Source: Adiantum capillus-veneris (Eukaryota > Streptophyta > Polypodiopsida > Polypodiales > Pteridaceae). From it: 64,000 bases of DNA. Both the position numbers and the translations under genes were made by a program. The notes under the pieces were generated by a model. The model ran no database searches. It saw nothing but the letters and a program-made list of their open reading frames with translations, and was not told the origin of the DNA. The stretch lies in assembly GCA_014529385.2 (NCBI GenBank), contig CM043958.1:82207525-82271524 (forward strand), written 5' to 3'. Positions 1 to 9,085 of the stretch are shown here, in pieces (position 1 is the stretch's first letter; each line of letters begins with the position of its first letter).

Positions 1-39
1 TCAAAAGATATAGCATGTGATTCTTTTCTACTGTGTCGA

Positions 40-42
<3 letters not shown>

Positions 43-100
<58 letters not shown>
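43..100. repeat. (TC)n microsatellite
   Basis: About 29 uninterrupted TC dinucleotides. It lies just left of the recognisable part of the G2 left LTR. The LTR family has a GAGA run near its other end (about 9165-9177), so this may be an expanded LTR-internal repeat or unrelated flank. The bases at 101-165 match nothing else I could identify in the window. Confidence 0.95.
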
Positions 101-103
<3 letters not shown>

Positions 104-165
104 CTTTCTCGTTGTACCTAGCCATGGCACCACCTCGGTACCACCCCCCATAACCGCTGCACCCA

Positions 166-385
166 ACATTGTCAACGTGATTTCGAGAACTGCCACATCA
201 TCAACTACAGCTCCTGCTTTATTTTAATCCTTCATGTCACTTGGGGCCCCATCGGACGGGGTCCCCATAACTTGGTAGGACTTCTTCTTCTGTTACTTGT
301 TCTTCTTAGGGTTTAAGCCCCTCGGCTGGCATCTATAAGTTGGCTCCCATTCTTCAGGTCTTTGACACGTTAGTAGTTTGTGACA
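166..385 (-). repeat. G2 left LTR, partial (3' LTR)
   Basis: Aligns by eye with 9508-9725 of the right LTR: the shared stretch has GAACTGCCACATCATCA, CTTGGGGCCCCAT and GTTGGTAGGACTTCTTCTTCT. It ends TTTGTGACA like the right copy. The first roughly 420 bp of the LTR are missing or replaced by the TC microsatellite. Just inside it (386-400) is CCCCACTTCTTGAAAG, which on the minus strand is the polypurine tract expected before a 3' LTR. Confidence 0.75.
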
Positions 386-467
386 TCCCCACTTCTTGAA
401 AGAGAGTAATCGTCTGCGATTACAGCATATCTGCAAAACAACTCAAGTTAGCTTAAAAATTTCCGAG

Positions 468-1136
468 TGTTATGAGCGCGTATAGAGCTAGAAGAGAGCA
501 AGAGGAGGCGCTCATAATGTACAAGAAATTGGACTTGATGATAAGCTTAATATTGATTATAAGACTTAATAATTTATTAAGAGAGCTAGATACAAGACTT
601 GGATTACATGACTTGAGTACAAGATAAAGATTGATTGCAAGGACACGACTTGAACACAAGACAAGAACTAGAAGAGGGATTTCCTCATAGGAGCCTCACA
701 ACTGGTGTTGGCAAGACTGAGGGGCTTGTGGCCCAAGACCCCTATTTATACTAGTGCTTGAGGAGGTTACTTGAGGAGGTTATGACTTTCTAGGTTCTTC
801 TTGAGGAGGTTAGAATCTTTTAGAACCTTCTTGATCCTTCTAGTTCTTCTAGAACCTTATGGATCCTTCTTCAAATTTCTAGAGCTTTCCAAAAACTTCT
901 AGATTCTTCCGAAATCTTCTCCAAGCTTCTAGAAACTTCTTGATCCTTCTAGTTCTTCTAGAACCTTCTAGATCCTTCTTTAACTTTCTAGAGCTTTCTA
1001 GAAACTTCTAGATTCTTCAGGAATCTTCTCCATGTTTCTAGAATCTTCTAGATCCTTCTAGAGCCTTCTAGCGATGATGTAGGCGATGACATAGGCGATG
1101 ATGCAGGGAGAGACTGACTCTCAAGCATCCATGACA
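468..1136 (-). repeat. G1 left LTR (3' LTR)
   Basis: A 669-bp LTR with TG...CA ends, paired with 5687-6369. On the element's own (minus) strand it starts TGTCATGGAT and ends ATAACA. A minus-strand TATAAATAGG at 741-750 is the likely promoter core. A repeat TTGAGGAGGTTA occurs three times at about 766-812. The two LTRs differ by several substitutions and short indels, so the insertion is not recent. Confidence 0.93.
736..1068 (-). promoter_or_regulatory. U3 promoter of G1 (left copy): TATA box plus heat-shock-element array
   Basis: The minus-strand TATA box is at 741-750. Upstream of it on the element's strand are five perfect three-unit heat-shock elements (TTCnnGAAnnTTC) at 927-939, 956-968, 996-1008, 1016-1028 and 1036-1048. 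Near-perfect extra units lie at 823-840 and 1051-1068. Trimers of alternating TTC/GAA at 5-bp spacing are the known binding site of plant heat-shock factors. That the array drives heat induction is inference. The background of repeated CTTCTAGA units makes some matches inevitable, but the right LTR keeps perfect trimers too. Confidence 0.65.
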
Positions 1137-1150
1137 TTACCCCCTCCTCT
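1137..1150 (-). other. G1 polypurine tract
   Basis: The minus strand reads AGAGGAGGGGGTAA directly before the TGTCAT start of the 3' LTR. This is the expected primer for plus-strand DNA synthesis and confirms the element's orientation. Confidence 0.85.
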
Positions 1151-2360
1151 AGCGACGAGTTCCATGAGGAGCAATGGTGTTCCTTGAGTTAGGCTTCCAT
1201 GGATGTTGTTGATGGAACTCTTGGACTTTGAGAGATGCATGCTGTAGATTGTGTGTTGGTTCCCAGGTTCGCTCACTAACATCATAGCCTTTCCAATGCA
1301 CCAAGTACTGTAACCTGCCACGCGAAACTCGAGAATCTAGGACTTTCTCGACCTCACATTCGTCATGTCCTTGAATCTCAACCAGAGGAGGTGGTTGTAG
1401 GGCTCTTCCTGGGATCTTAGATGTGTGACAAGGTTCTAGGATTGAGACATGAAAGATCGGATGGATTTTCATGGATGAGGGCAATCGGAGTCGATGGGTG
1501 ACTGAGTTGACTTGATGGATAATTTTAAACGGGCCAAGCCTTCGATAATCAAGCTTTTGACAGGGACGAGATGAACGCAGATCACGTCGGAGGAGCCACA
1601 CTTTATCCCCTTCTTTGTGTTTGGGATGCTGCATGTGATGAAGATCTGCACTTTCCTTATACTTGGATTTAGCTTCAGAGATATGAATTGTAAGCTCTTT
1701 TTGAATTGCAGATAATTGTTGTGTAAGATGAATAGCAGCTGGGTTCTTGACTTGATAGTGTCTGTGGATATCCTGTTTGAGATGTTGATCATAATTAGCA
1801 AAGAATGGAGTGTGACGGGTGGAGGCATGAAAACTGTTATTATAGGAGAATTCTGCTAGCGGTAGGAGCTCGACCCAATTATCCTGGTGATAATTGATAG
1901 GACAACGGAGATACTGTTCCAAAACTTGATTTACTCTCTCTGTTTGTCCATCACTTTGTGGGTGATTGGCTGAGGAGAGGTTGATTTGTACTCCGAGTAG
2001 CTTGAATAAGCTTTTCCAAAAGCTAGAGATGAATTGTGGGCCTCGATCAGAAACTATGTCATCCGGTAATCCGTGATAATGATAGATATGTTGTAGAAAG
2101 AGTTTGGCTGTACCTTCGCTGGTGATGGTTTTAGTGGTTGGAATGAAGTGTGCCATTTTTGTAAACCGATCCATGACTACTAAAATGGAGTCAAATCCTT
2201 GTGACAAGGGTAGCTCTACAATGAAATCCATGGAGATGGATGACCATGGTTTGGTTGGAATGGGCAAGGGATGGAGTAACCCATGAGGACAATGACGAGG
2301 GGCCTTTGATCTATTGCAAGTGTCACAAGTGCCTACATACTTCTCAACAAGCTTCCACAT
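1149..2360 (-). CDS. G1 integrase with C-terminal chromodomain
   Basis: An open frame of 403 codons encoding most of the integrase. The N-terminal CDTC pair (residues 12-15) completes an HHCC zinc site whose His half lies just upstream, beyond an in-frame TAG at about 2370. The catalytic D,D-35-E triad is visible: D45 (MDFIVELP), D105 (SDRGPQF) and E141 (GQTERVN). The SH3-like C-terminal part follows (HPIFHVSILEP). Residues about 335-375 form a chromodomain (EVEKVLDSR, YLVHWKGY, TWEP), which is known to steer chromoviruses to marked chromatin. The aromatic residues of the usual methyl-lysine cage seem to be present. The frame is downstream of a nonsense codon, so it is a remnant of the polyprotein and not a free gene. 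Confidence 0.9.
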   Translation of the reverse strand: MWKLVEKYVGTCDTCNRSKAPRHCPHGLLHPLPIPTKPWSSISMDFIVELPLSQGFDSILVVMDRFTKMAHFIPTTKTITSEGTAKLFLQHIYHYHGLPDDIVSDRGPQFISSFWKSLFKLLGVQINLSSANHPQSDGQTERVNQVLEQYLRCPINYHQDNWVELLPLAEFSYNNSFHASTRHTPFFANYDQHLKQDIHRHYQVKNPAAIHLTQQLSAIQKELTIHISEAKSKYKESADLHHMQHPKHKEGDKVWLLRRDLRSSRPCQKLDYRRLGPFKIIHQVNSVTHRLRLPSSMKIHPIFHVSILEPCHTSKIPGRALQPPPLVEIQGHDECEVEKVLDSRVSRGRLQYLVHWKGYDVSERTWEPTHNLQHASLKVQEFHQQHPWKPNSRNTIAPHGTRR

Positions 2361-2441
2361 TTGAAGCCACTAAAAGTCACGAGAGAGAAGCTCAATTGTT
2401 TTATTAACCCCAAAATGCCCTGCTGATGGAAGATCATGCCG

Positions 2442-3095
2442 TTACTGAAGTACCTCCAAGCGTGTTGGTCCTGGCGGAATATAGAGAAGACCCTTATAGT
2501 AAATTAGTCCATCAATTTCTTGAAAGTCCTCATTAACCTCTTGTCCTTGTAGTTGTTGTCTAATATTCAGAGCAAGTGGGTCTTTGGCAATTTGTGTCTT
2601 CACCTTAGAAAGAAAAGTAGAATCTTCAAGATCTTGGCTCATGGTGGCATTTAGCTTAAGCTGTTCAGGTTTCAAAATCACTGACTCTTTTTGATCAAAT
2701 GCTACGTCGCCTTCTCTAGGTGCAAGGTAGGATCTTCTTGATAAGGCATCTGGCTTAGCTTGTTGACGGCCAGGTCTATAAGAGATAAGAAAATCAAACC
2801 TTGATAGGATACCACTCCACCTGGCTTGGCGACGATTCAAGACGCGCAATGTCATGAAGTATTCCAAATTCTTGTGATCTATATAGATAGTGATCTTATG
2901 AGGAGCTCCTTCAAGTAGGTGATGCCAAGTGTCAAAGGAGTCGATGATTGCTAAGAGCTCTTTGTCATGGATTTCATGATTGATTTCTGCAGTTGAGAAC
3001 TTGCGAGAATGAAAAGCCACTGGATGTACTCGACCATCCTCTCCTACTTGGAATAGAATAGCGCCAAGGACAAAATCTAAAGCATTTGTTTATAG
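2442..3095 (-). pseudogene. G1 RNase H domain and integrase N-terminus
   Basis: The 192-codon open part (2442-3020) has the RT-associated RNase H signature: SRKFSTAEINH, HDKELLAII (catalytic Glu) and YIDHKNLEYF (catalytic Asp), followed by the connection ending PDALSRR. Just upstream (about 3073-3090) the usual ETDASD start reads stop-TNALD: the Glu codon is a stop and the first catalytic Asp is Asn. Domain order and spacing are otherwise normal for Ty3/Gypsy. Confidence 0.85.
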
Positions 3096-4200
3096 AATGA
3101 AAGGCTTTGTAGGATCTGCGTGAATTAGAATGGGTGCGGTCGTGAAAGCTTGCTTGACAGTCTGAAATGCTTTCACGGCCTCTGAGTCCCAGACAAACTT
3201 ATTATGGCCTGTCAACCTTGTGAGTGCTGTAACCACCTTGGAGTATCCCTGTATAAAGATACGATAAAAATTTTCAAATCCGAGGAAACATTGAACATCT
3301 CTTACTGAGGTGGGTGTATCCCAATCAAGGATGGTTTGAACCTTCTTTGGATCCATGGAGATTCCCTTTTCAAAAATTACATCACCAAGAAATTCCACCT
3401 TAGATTGATGAAAAGAGCACTTCTCCAACTTTGCATATAACCCTGGTGCACAAAGCTTTTCAAGCACTAACTCGTACATGGTGCTCATGCTCTTCTTGAT
3501 CCTTGGAAAATATCAAGGAATCATCCAAATATATTACCACAAAATAATCCAAATACTCCCGAAAGATATCGTTCATTAAATGTTGAAAAACAACTGGGGC
3601 ATTTGTGAGACCAAATGGCATGACGGTATATTCAAAGTGGCCATACCTTGTCCGAAAGGTTGTTTTTCATTCGTCACCTTCTTTGATTCTGACTAGGTTG
3701 TAAGCACCACGAAGATCTATTTTTGTAAATATTCTTGCCTTGCCAAGGCGCTCAAGAAGCTCTGGGATCAAGAGAAGGGGATAGCGATTCTTGACGGTGA
3801 TCTTGTTTAGGCCCCTATAATCCACGCACATCCGGAGAGTTCCGTCCTTCTTTTTTACAAAGAGTATTGGAGCTCCTGCTGGGGACTTTGAATGCCGTAT
3901 GAACCCCTTAGCAAGATTCTCATCACTATTTTTTCATAATTCTACCAATTCATCTTGAGATAGCTTGTATATTGGGCCAAAAGGGGGTTGGGTTCCCTCC
4001 TAAAGCTCTATAGCACAATCATAGGGTCGATGCTCCGGTAAGAGGTCTGCATTCTTCTTCTCAAAAACATCATTGTAATCTTGATATTGACGTGGCAATG
4101 CCTCCATGATTTTTGTTGTCGACGTGTCGGTTGGTGTTGCAAATATCAGGAAAGTTGGATACTTTTTGGCTGCACGCATGAAGACCTTGGCTCCAAGATA
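3090..4200 (-). pseudogene. G1 reverse transcriptase, broken
   Basis: RT homology begins in the 4000-4305 frame (LPRQYQDYNDVFEKK) and ends in the 3090-3488 frame (FLGDVIFEKGISMDP, CFLGFENFYRIF). The middle is split by stops, but the catalytic box is still readable on the minus strand near 3520-3531 as [10 protein letters not shown], and the [18 protein letters not shown]-like block lies near 3770-3810. The enzyme would copy element RNA into cDNA. The frame breaks make this copy non-functional. Confidence 0.85.
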
Positions 4201-4874
4201 TATAGGCATATTATGCCTTCCCTTCTTCTTTTGGACTTTTCGTGGTTCAATTCTCTGAGCCCTCCAATCGATGTTAGGATTATGTAATTCAAGCCACGGT
4301 AGCACAATAACAATTGGACTGCTTGGGCTTTGTATAATATTGAACGCTATTCTTGAAACATGCTCCTGCGAGTTTCATACCTGACATCCCCTGAAGCGAG
4401 GGGACGACCATCAATGACTTCTACAGTTGCTGGATTAAACTTCTCCACAAGTGGTATGCCTTGTTCTTTTGCAAATTCTTTGTCCATGAAGCACGTCGTT
4501 GTGCCTGAATCTAGTAATGCTTCACAATCCATGTGCCTACCCGGCATATGGATCTTGACTGGTAGCATAAAACTTGAAGTGGAATCAGCGGGAAGAAAGA
4601 GACCTTTTTTGCTTGTCTTTTGTCCAACCAGTCGGTCTCTATTGGGGTTGGACCTCCATGTTTCCCGAACACGTTGAGTCCCTTGCACCATGAACCTCCA
4701 TCCTTCTCTTCCGTGGACACTATTGAACCATGTGCCTCTGCTCTCCACTGTACATACATAAGCCATTAATGCGTCGCCTTTGCTTCTCCTGGGCTGAGAG
4801 AGGTTGAAACCGTGCTGAATCAATTTGCATGGGCTCAATGCTTGATTCGTGGCCCTGTTGAGGTGTGTAGCCAT
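4200..4874 (-). pseudogene. G1 aspartic protease
   Basis: The 4347-4874 frame carries the retropepsin active site LLDSGTTTCFMD (DSG) and the partner segment. The end of the domain is in the next frame at 4260-4305 (LPWLELHNPNIDW), so a frame break falls between. The protease would cleave the Gag-Pol polyprotein. It follows Gag directly, as usual. Confidence 0.85.
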
Positions 4875-5684
4875 TATGTGTCATTTCTGTTTGGGGTCGC
4901 AATGGTGCCCCAAGACGCCTCTCTTGTCTCCTCTCAAATAGTCGATTATCACATTCTATTGCTTGAGAGATGAACTCGCTTAGTGTGTGAACCTTTGGCA
5001 TAGTCAATAAAAGATCTTTTAAGTCATTCTTTAATCCCCACCAAAATTGGCTAATGAAATATTCCTCATGCCAAGTCACATCACAAGTGAGCTGTTGAAA
5101 TTCGGATGCATAGACGGATGCAGGTTTTGATCTTTGGCGGAGATTTCTAAGTTTGGTTTCAGCAACCCTTGCTCTATCAGTATCCCCAAAGGTTGTAGAG
5201 AACTCCCGCACAAAAGCTTCAAAGTCATGAAGAAGAGGAAATTCTTTTTCAAGTAAGGGAGCAAACCAAGAGAGCCGTACCCGAGAGGAGGGTCCCAATA
5301 AAGCCTACTTGAGAGGCATCATCTGGACAACGCTCTCGTTGCATTCGAATAAAGAGGCGCACTTGTTGGAGAAAACCTCTAAACTTTGATCTAGTCCCAT
5401 CAAATTTTTCAGGCATGCTGACCTTCGGCTCTTTTTTATGTTGTTGAGAATAGCTAGATCTTGCAGCTTGTGCTTGATGTGTGCTTGTCTCTTGAAGCTC
5501 TTGAATTTGACGTTGAAGATTTTGCAACACCGGTCCCAAGATTAGGGGTTGCCCGCTTGAAGTTGAGCGTTACTCTCGCGAAGCTCTTGTAATTGAACTT
5601 GGATGCTTTGCAATGCGTTGATGACACCTTCCATCGTCGGCTCCATGGTGGCTTGAGAAGATTAAGAGATGGTAGTCTTGCCAA
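4720..5684 (-). pseudogene. G1 Gag
   Basis: Three overlapping frames (5454-5684, 5249-5539, 4720-5298) together resemble a Ty3/Gypsy Gag. There is a Q-rich N-terminal stretch (LQNLQRQIQELQETS), then PEKFDGTRSKFRGFLQQVRLFI, then FEAFVREFSTTFGDTDRARVAETKLRNLRQ with YASEFQQLTCDVTW, the retrotransposon-gag core. A zinc knuckle is hardly recognisable (INGLCMYSGEQRHMVQ, degraded). The frame changes mark at least two indels. Confidence 0.8.
5664..5684 (-). other. Candidate primer binding site of G1
   Basis: Three bases inside the 5' LTR end, the minus strand reads TGGCAAGACTACC. A TGG start is expected for a site complementary to a tRNA CCA end, but this is not the tRNA-iMet type seen in G2, G3, G8 and G10. 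I cannot assign the tRNA. Confidence 0.4.
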
Positions 5685-5686
5685 AC

Positions 5687-6369
5687 TGTTATGAGCACGT
5701 ATAGAGCTAGAAGAGAGTAAGAGGAGGTGCTCACAATGTACAAGAACTTGGACTTGATGATAAGCTTAATATTAATTATAAGACTTAATACTTTATTAAG
5801 AGAGCTAGATACAAGACTTGGATTACATGACTTGAGTACAAGACAAAGATTGATTGCAAGGACAAGACTTGAACATAAGACAAGAACTAGAAGAGGGATT
5901 TCCTCATAGGAGCCTCACAACTAGTGTTGGCAAGACTTAGGGGCTTGTGGCCCAAGACCCCACCCTATTTATACTAGTGCTTGAGGAGGTTACTTGAGGA
6001 GGTTAGGACTTTCTAGGTTCTTCTTGAGGAGGTTAGAATCTTTTAGAACCTTCTTGATCCTTCTAGTTCTTCTAGAACCTTATGGATCCTTCTTCAACTT
6101 TCTAGAGCTTTCCAAAAACTTCTAGATTCTTATGGAATCTTCTCCAAGCTTCTAGAAACTTCTTGATCCTTCTAGTTCTTCTAGAAACTTCTTCAACTTT
6201 CTAGAGCTTTCCAGAAACTTCTAGATTCTTCCGGAATCTTCTCCATGTTTCTAGAAACTTCTAGAATCTTCTAGATCCTTCTAGATTCTTCTAGAGCCTT
6301 CTACCGATGATGTAGGCGATGACATAGGCGATGATGCAGGCAGCGACTGACTCTCAAGCATCCATGACA
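5687..6369 (-). repeat. G1 right LTR (5' LTR)
   Basis: A 683-bp partner of 468-1136 with the same termini. Its TATA box (minus strand) is at about 5965-5973. As the 5' LTR this copy would carry the active promoter. Confidence 0.93.
5960..6300 (-). promoter_or_regulatory. U3 promoter of G1 (right copy): TATA box plus heat-shock-element array
   Basis: Perfect TTCnnGAAnnTTC trimers lie at 6150-6162, 6179-6191, 6209-6221 and 6229-6241, and a perfect five-unit array lies at 6249-6271. All are 180-310 bp upstream of the minus-strand TATA box at 5965-5973. The exact sites differ from the left LTR through indels, yet the number of perfect trimers is the same or higher. That is what retained function, or a repeat-generated background, would both give. 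Confidence 0.65.
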
Positions 6370-6374
6370 CCGAG

Positions 6375-7262
6375 GTTCATTCCGAGGGACAATCAGTCTG
6401 CTCTTTTTGTTAAGGAGTTAGCTTCTCCTTTTGGCTCTTTTGATCAAGGAGTTGGCTTCTCCTCTTGGCTCTTTTGATCAGGGAGTTGGCTTCTCCTTTC
6501 GTCCAGATCAAAAGTCTTGATATTCCAGCATAGTAAAATTAGCCATCACACCCAGACGAACTGATCTTCCACGGGTGTCTTGATGCACTAAAATTACATA
6601 CCCAGGCAATCTCATCCAATTAGGAATAATCAGTGGTTGGCACATCACAATGCAACACAAATGCTCACATATGCATTTTACAAGACACAGAAACATAAAG
6701 CCACCCATGAATACTCCTCCCGCATAACCTAACAAGGTCCGGGCCGGGAGATATTCAACGACTCCCTCATCACTCCTCCCGCATAACCTAAAAAAGTCCG
6801 GGCCGGGAGATATAGAGGCCTTTTACAATCGAACGCCCCCCAAACCGCAATCTGCGTCGTTTGGAGGTGCTGAGAGTAACCACTACTCAGACTTCTTAAT
6901 ACTCCTCCTGCATAACCATCCAGGTCCGGGCCGGGAGTCACAACAACAATTATTTTATAAGCATACAACCAAACGCTCCCCAGGCATTGATCTGCGTCGT
7001 TCGGAGGTTTTCTAGCATACAATGGAACGCTCCCTAGGCATCGGCCTGCATCGTTCCGAGGTTCAAACAATACCAAAACAATATTTCTCACTTCTCCACC
7101 AGGAGTAAAATCACCAATCATTGAAACCAATATTAAAACCAGAGTCAAATAATTCAAATCGGCTCCAAGACAAGTTCAAAATAGATATCATCCATTTCAA
7201 ACAAATTTCAAACAAATTTTGAAACAATATTTTCTAGCTGTAAAGAAAAACAAGTAGAGAGT
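6375..7262 (-). other. G2 non-coding 3' region where pol should be
   Basis: About 890 bp between the protease remnant and the G1 insertion point. No RT, RNase H or integrase motif is visible in any frame. A short repeat GGCTCTTTTGATCA..GGAGTTGGCTTCTCC is tandemly repeated at about 6420-6500, and a hairpin cluster occupies 6713-7061. Confidence 0.6.
6713..7061. repeat. Cluster of six imperfect hairpin repeats in G2
   Basis: There are two alternating repeat types, three copies each. Type A (6713-6750, 6772-6809, 6901-6937) has CTCCCGCATAACC and GTCCGGGCCGGGAG, so the arms CTCCCG/CGGGAG can pair. Type B (6830-6867, 6971-7007, 7024-7061) has AACGCTCCC...CTGCRTCGTTCGGAGG, and copy 3 has a clean GGAACG/CGTTCC stem. 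The order is A-A-B-A-B-B. The function is unknown. Confidence 0.8.
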
Positions 7263-7637
7263 TCATTCGAGGTTTTGTTCGGACACCCGAACTTTGAGGA
7301 CGACTGGCTTGTCCTTCTGCATCACGGTGATGGTTCGGTTGCGAACCTGGAGAGTCGCATCATTCTTGTCGTGCCAAGGCATGCCCAAGAGAACGTTGCA
7401 ATTGCCCAACTTCATGATGTGGAAATCAGTTTTTCCATGATAATCTTGAATAGTCATTGGAAGAGCACCAATGAGCAGTACCACTTTCTGAGTTTTCCCC
7501 GTGGCTAGCTTAGCTTCGATTTCTCCACCCTCTGCATCATAATCAAAGTGCATCTGCTTTAAGAATTTTGAATGGATGAAGTTCTCTAGCTCCGGGGTCA
7601 AAGAAAATAAGAGCTTTGAAGCCATTGACTTAGCCAT
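7263..7637 (-). pseudogene. G2 protease-like domain (C-terminal part)
   Basis: An open frame of 124 codons with the end of a retropepsin-like domain: KVVLLIGALPMTIQDYHGKTDFHIMKL followed by CNVLLGMPWHDKNDATL, the D/N-VLLGMPW motif that follows the active site in Ty3/Gypsy proteases. The N-terminal D-T/S-G motif is not in this frame, and the next frame upstream carries only a zinc knuckle, so the active-site half is lost or frameshifted. Confidence 0.65.
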
Positions 7638-7641
7638 ATGC

Positions 7642-7875
7642 TCAACAATTCATTTGTACTCTCAAGGCGTATGCCATAAATATAGGAACTAGTCCAATAG
7701 CGGGTATAGCTCTCTTAGCACGAGGTGGCGATGGGGTTCTGTCGACCGTTGGTGCTGGCGTCAGCTCCTCCGGTCTATTAGTTCGTTTGGGACAACTAGA
7801 ATGATTATGCCCTGTTTGAAAGCATCCAAAGCATCGGCCTTCTTGTAGTAAGGTGTCTCGTTGTTGAGGCATCAA
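7642..7875 (-). pseudogene. G2 Gag zinc knuckle
   Basis: CFGCFQTGHNHSSC is a complete C-X2-C-X4-H-X4-C nucleocapsid knuckle at residues 15-28 of a 77-codon frame, followed by a Pro/Thr-rich linker. It lies between Gag and protease as expected. Confidence 0.8.
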
Positions 7876-7920
7876 ACGAGGCCTTTGCGGTTGATTTTCA
7901 CGAGACTCTTGAGAATTTGT

Positions 7921-8424
7921 TCATTGTTGCCGAGAGTTGTGGTTAGTGGCCGGAGATTCTTCTGTGGTAAACTCTAGCTTTCCCTTCATCAGTTTGTAGC
8001 CGACCGCGGCATGGTCCATAAGTTCTTGCATGGTAGAGACTTGCTTGGATAGACAATATTCCTGCAATGGTGATGGTAGTTCAATGGTGTATCGCTCGCA
8101 TTGAGCCTCCAAGGGAACAGATCTAAAGAAGGACACCGGAAGGTACATGTCGAAAAACCTTTATTCGTCCATAGATTCGGTGGCAAGCATTTTCAAGTTG
8201 CCCCACTCTGCCAAAATCCGTACTTCAAACATAGAAGTCACGTAACTACTTGCAAAACTTGTCTTGAAAGCTTGCCAGGTCCTTGGAGCATGCGGTTGTG
8301 TCGCAATTGAACTCCACCATTGCATAGCATTATCTTTAAGAAATCCCGCTACACGAGAAATCTTGGATTCTTCTGTATAGTTCCCCAAAGCATAGATGTT
8401 GTCAAATTGCTGTAGAAACTGCAA
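7921..8424 (-). pseudogene. G2 Gag core
   Basis: The two frames 8161-8424 and 7921-8148 contain the Gag core: FDNIYALGNYTEESKISRV, AGFLKDNAMQWWSS, WQAFKTSFASSYV, then LPSPLQEYCLSKQVSTMQELMDHA. The spacing is like the Gag of G8 and G10 (KALSFIQQFD, KGNARTWW). A frame break falls near 8155. Confidence 0.85.
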
Positions 8425-8891
8425 TGCTTTCTTGCGATCTCACTCCCGAAAAAGTGAAAAATTTGACTGTCGTGCCGCCATCCGCCATCTTTGAAATCTT
8501 TGGGTTGGTTAGGTGCATATCGCGGGTATGGATAATAAGGGTATCCATATGGGCTCCAACCATTGTAGCCTGGTGGCGGTGGCGGTGGTGGTGGTGGAGG
8601 TGGGGACAATGGCGGTGGCAAAGGCAGTTGCACTGGATCAGGGTTAGATGGATGCACCATATTCCTGAAAACTCCCCCGATCAAAAAAGACAGCTGAGAA
8701 GGTTGCCAGTTGGAAGCTCTTGTACTTTCTGATGCCAGAGGAGGAGGTACTACCTGGGGCATTGGAGGGAGTAACATGTAGTTCAAAAATTGTTGAAAAC
8801 TTTGTAGCATCGGAAGATTTTGCTGAGGATGCCACGAAAGAATGTCGTGGAGTTCATTGAGCAGAAACTGCAAATATTCTGTTGAATCCAT
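8349..8891 (-). pseudogene. G2 Gag N-terminal region with polyproline tract
   Basis: The 180-codon frame starts with MDSTEYLQFLLNELHD, has a run of about 11 prolines, then a Tyr/Pro-rich stretch (GYPYYPYPRYAPNQP). Near 8420 it changes frame into the Gag core. ATG 8891 lies about 180 bp downstream of the primer site on the element's strand, a plausible Gag start. Confidence 0.65.
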
Positions 8892-9072
8892 GTCTTGGGT
8901 TTTGTATGGCTTATGCCCTGTGAGATAGAGCGATGAAGACGGGAGCGCGCTCGATGCGCGATGGAGTAAGGGTGAGAGTGGCTAATAAGTCCGGGGTCAG
9001 AGACCGAAAATACCTCAAATAAACTCCACTCTTTTGTAGGACCGTATGCTTTCAGAAAAGCACATGCTTGAT

Positions 9073-9084
9073 GCTCTGACACCA
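9073..9084 (-). other. G2 primer binding site
   Basis: The minus strand reads TGGTGTCAGAGC, one mismatch from the tRNA-iMet site TGGTATCAGAGC, next to the end of the 5' LTR. Confidence 0.9.
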
Positions 9085-9085
9085 C

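Larger units (their letters stand above)
468..6369 (-). mobile_element. G1: complete Ty3/Gypsy chromovirus inserted in G2
   Basis: A 5,902-bp insertion bounded by two LTRs, 468-1136 and 5687-6369, each starting TGTTATGAG and ending CATCCATGACA. The host G2 sequence CCGAG is duplicated at 463-467 and 6370-6374, which fixes both ends. On the minus strand the order is LTR, primer site, Gag, protease, RT, RNase H, integrase with chromodomain, polypurine tract, LTR, the standard Ty3/Gypsy order. The pol frame is interrupted by several stops and the first RNase H catalytic Asp is replaced, so this copy cannot move on its own. Confidence 0.93.

Noticed and set aside
33-227. Open frame with a (SL)n run at the left edge
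   Set aside because: Pure translation of the TC microsatellite; no start context or domain.
1149-2360. Domesticated integrase gene
   Set aside because: It lies in a complete LTR element, with an upstream in-frame stop and TSD; nothing suggests host use.
6713-7061. CRISPR-like array
   Set aside because: The repeats are imperfect, of two kinds, with irregular spacing, in eukaryotic retrotransposon DNA; no cas genes.
8424-8732. Trp/Arg-rich open frame on the plus strand
   Set aside because: It is the antisense of the polyproline codons of G2 Gag.
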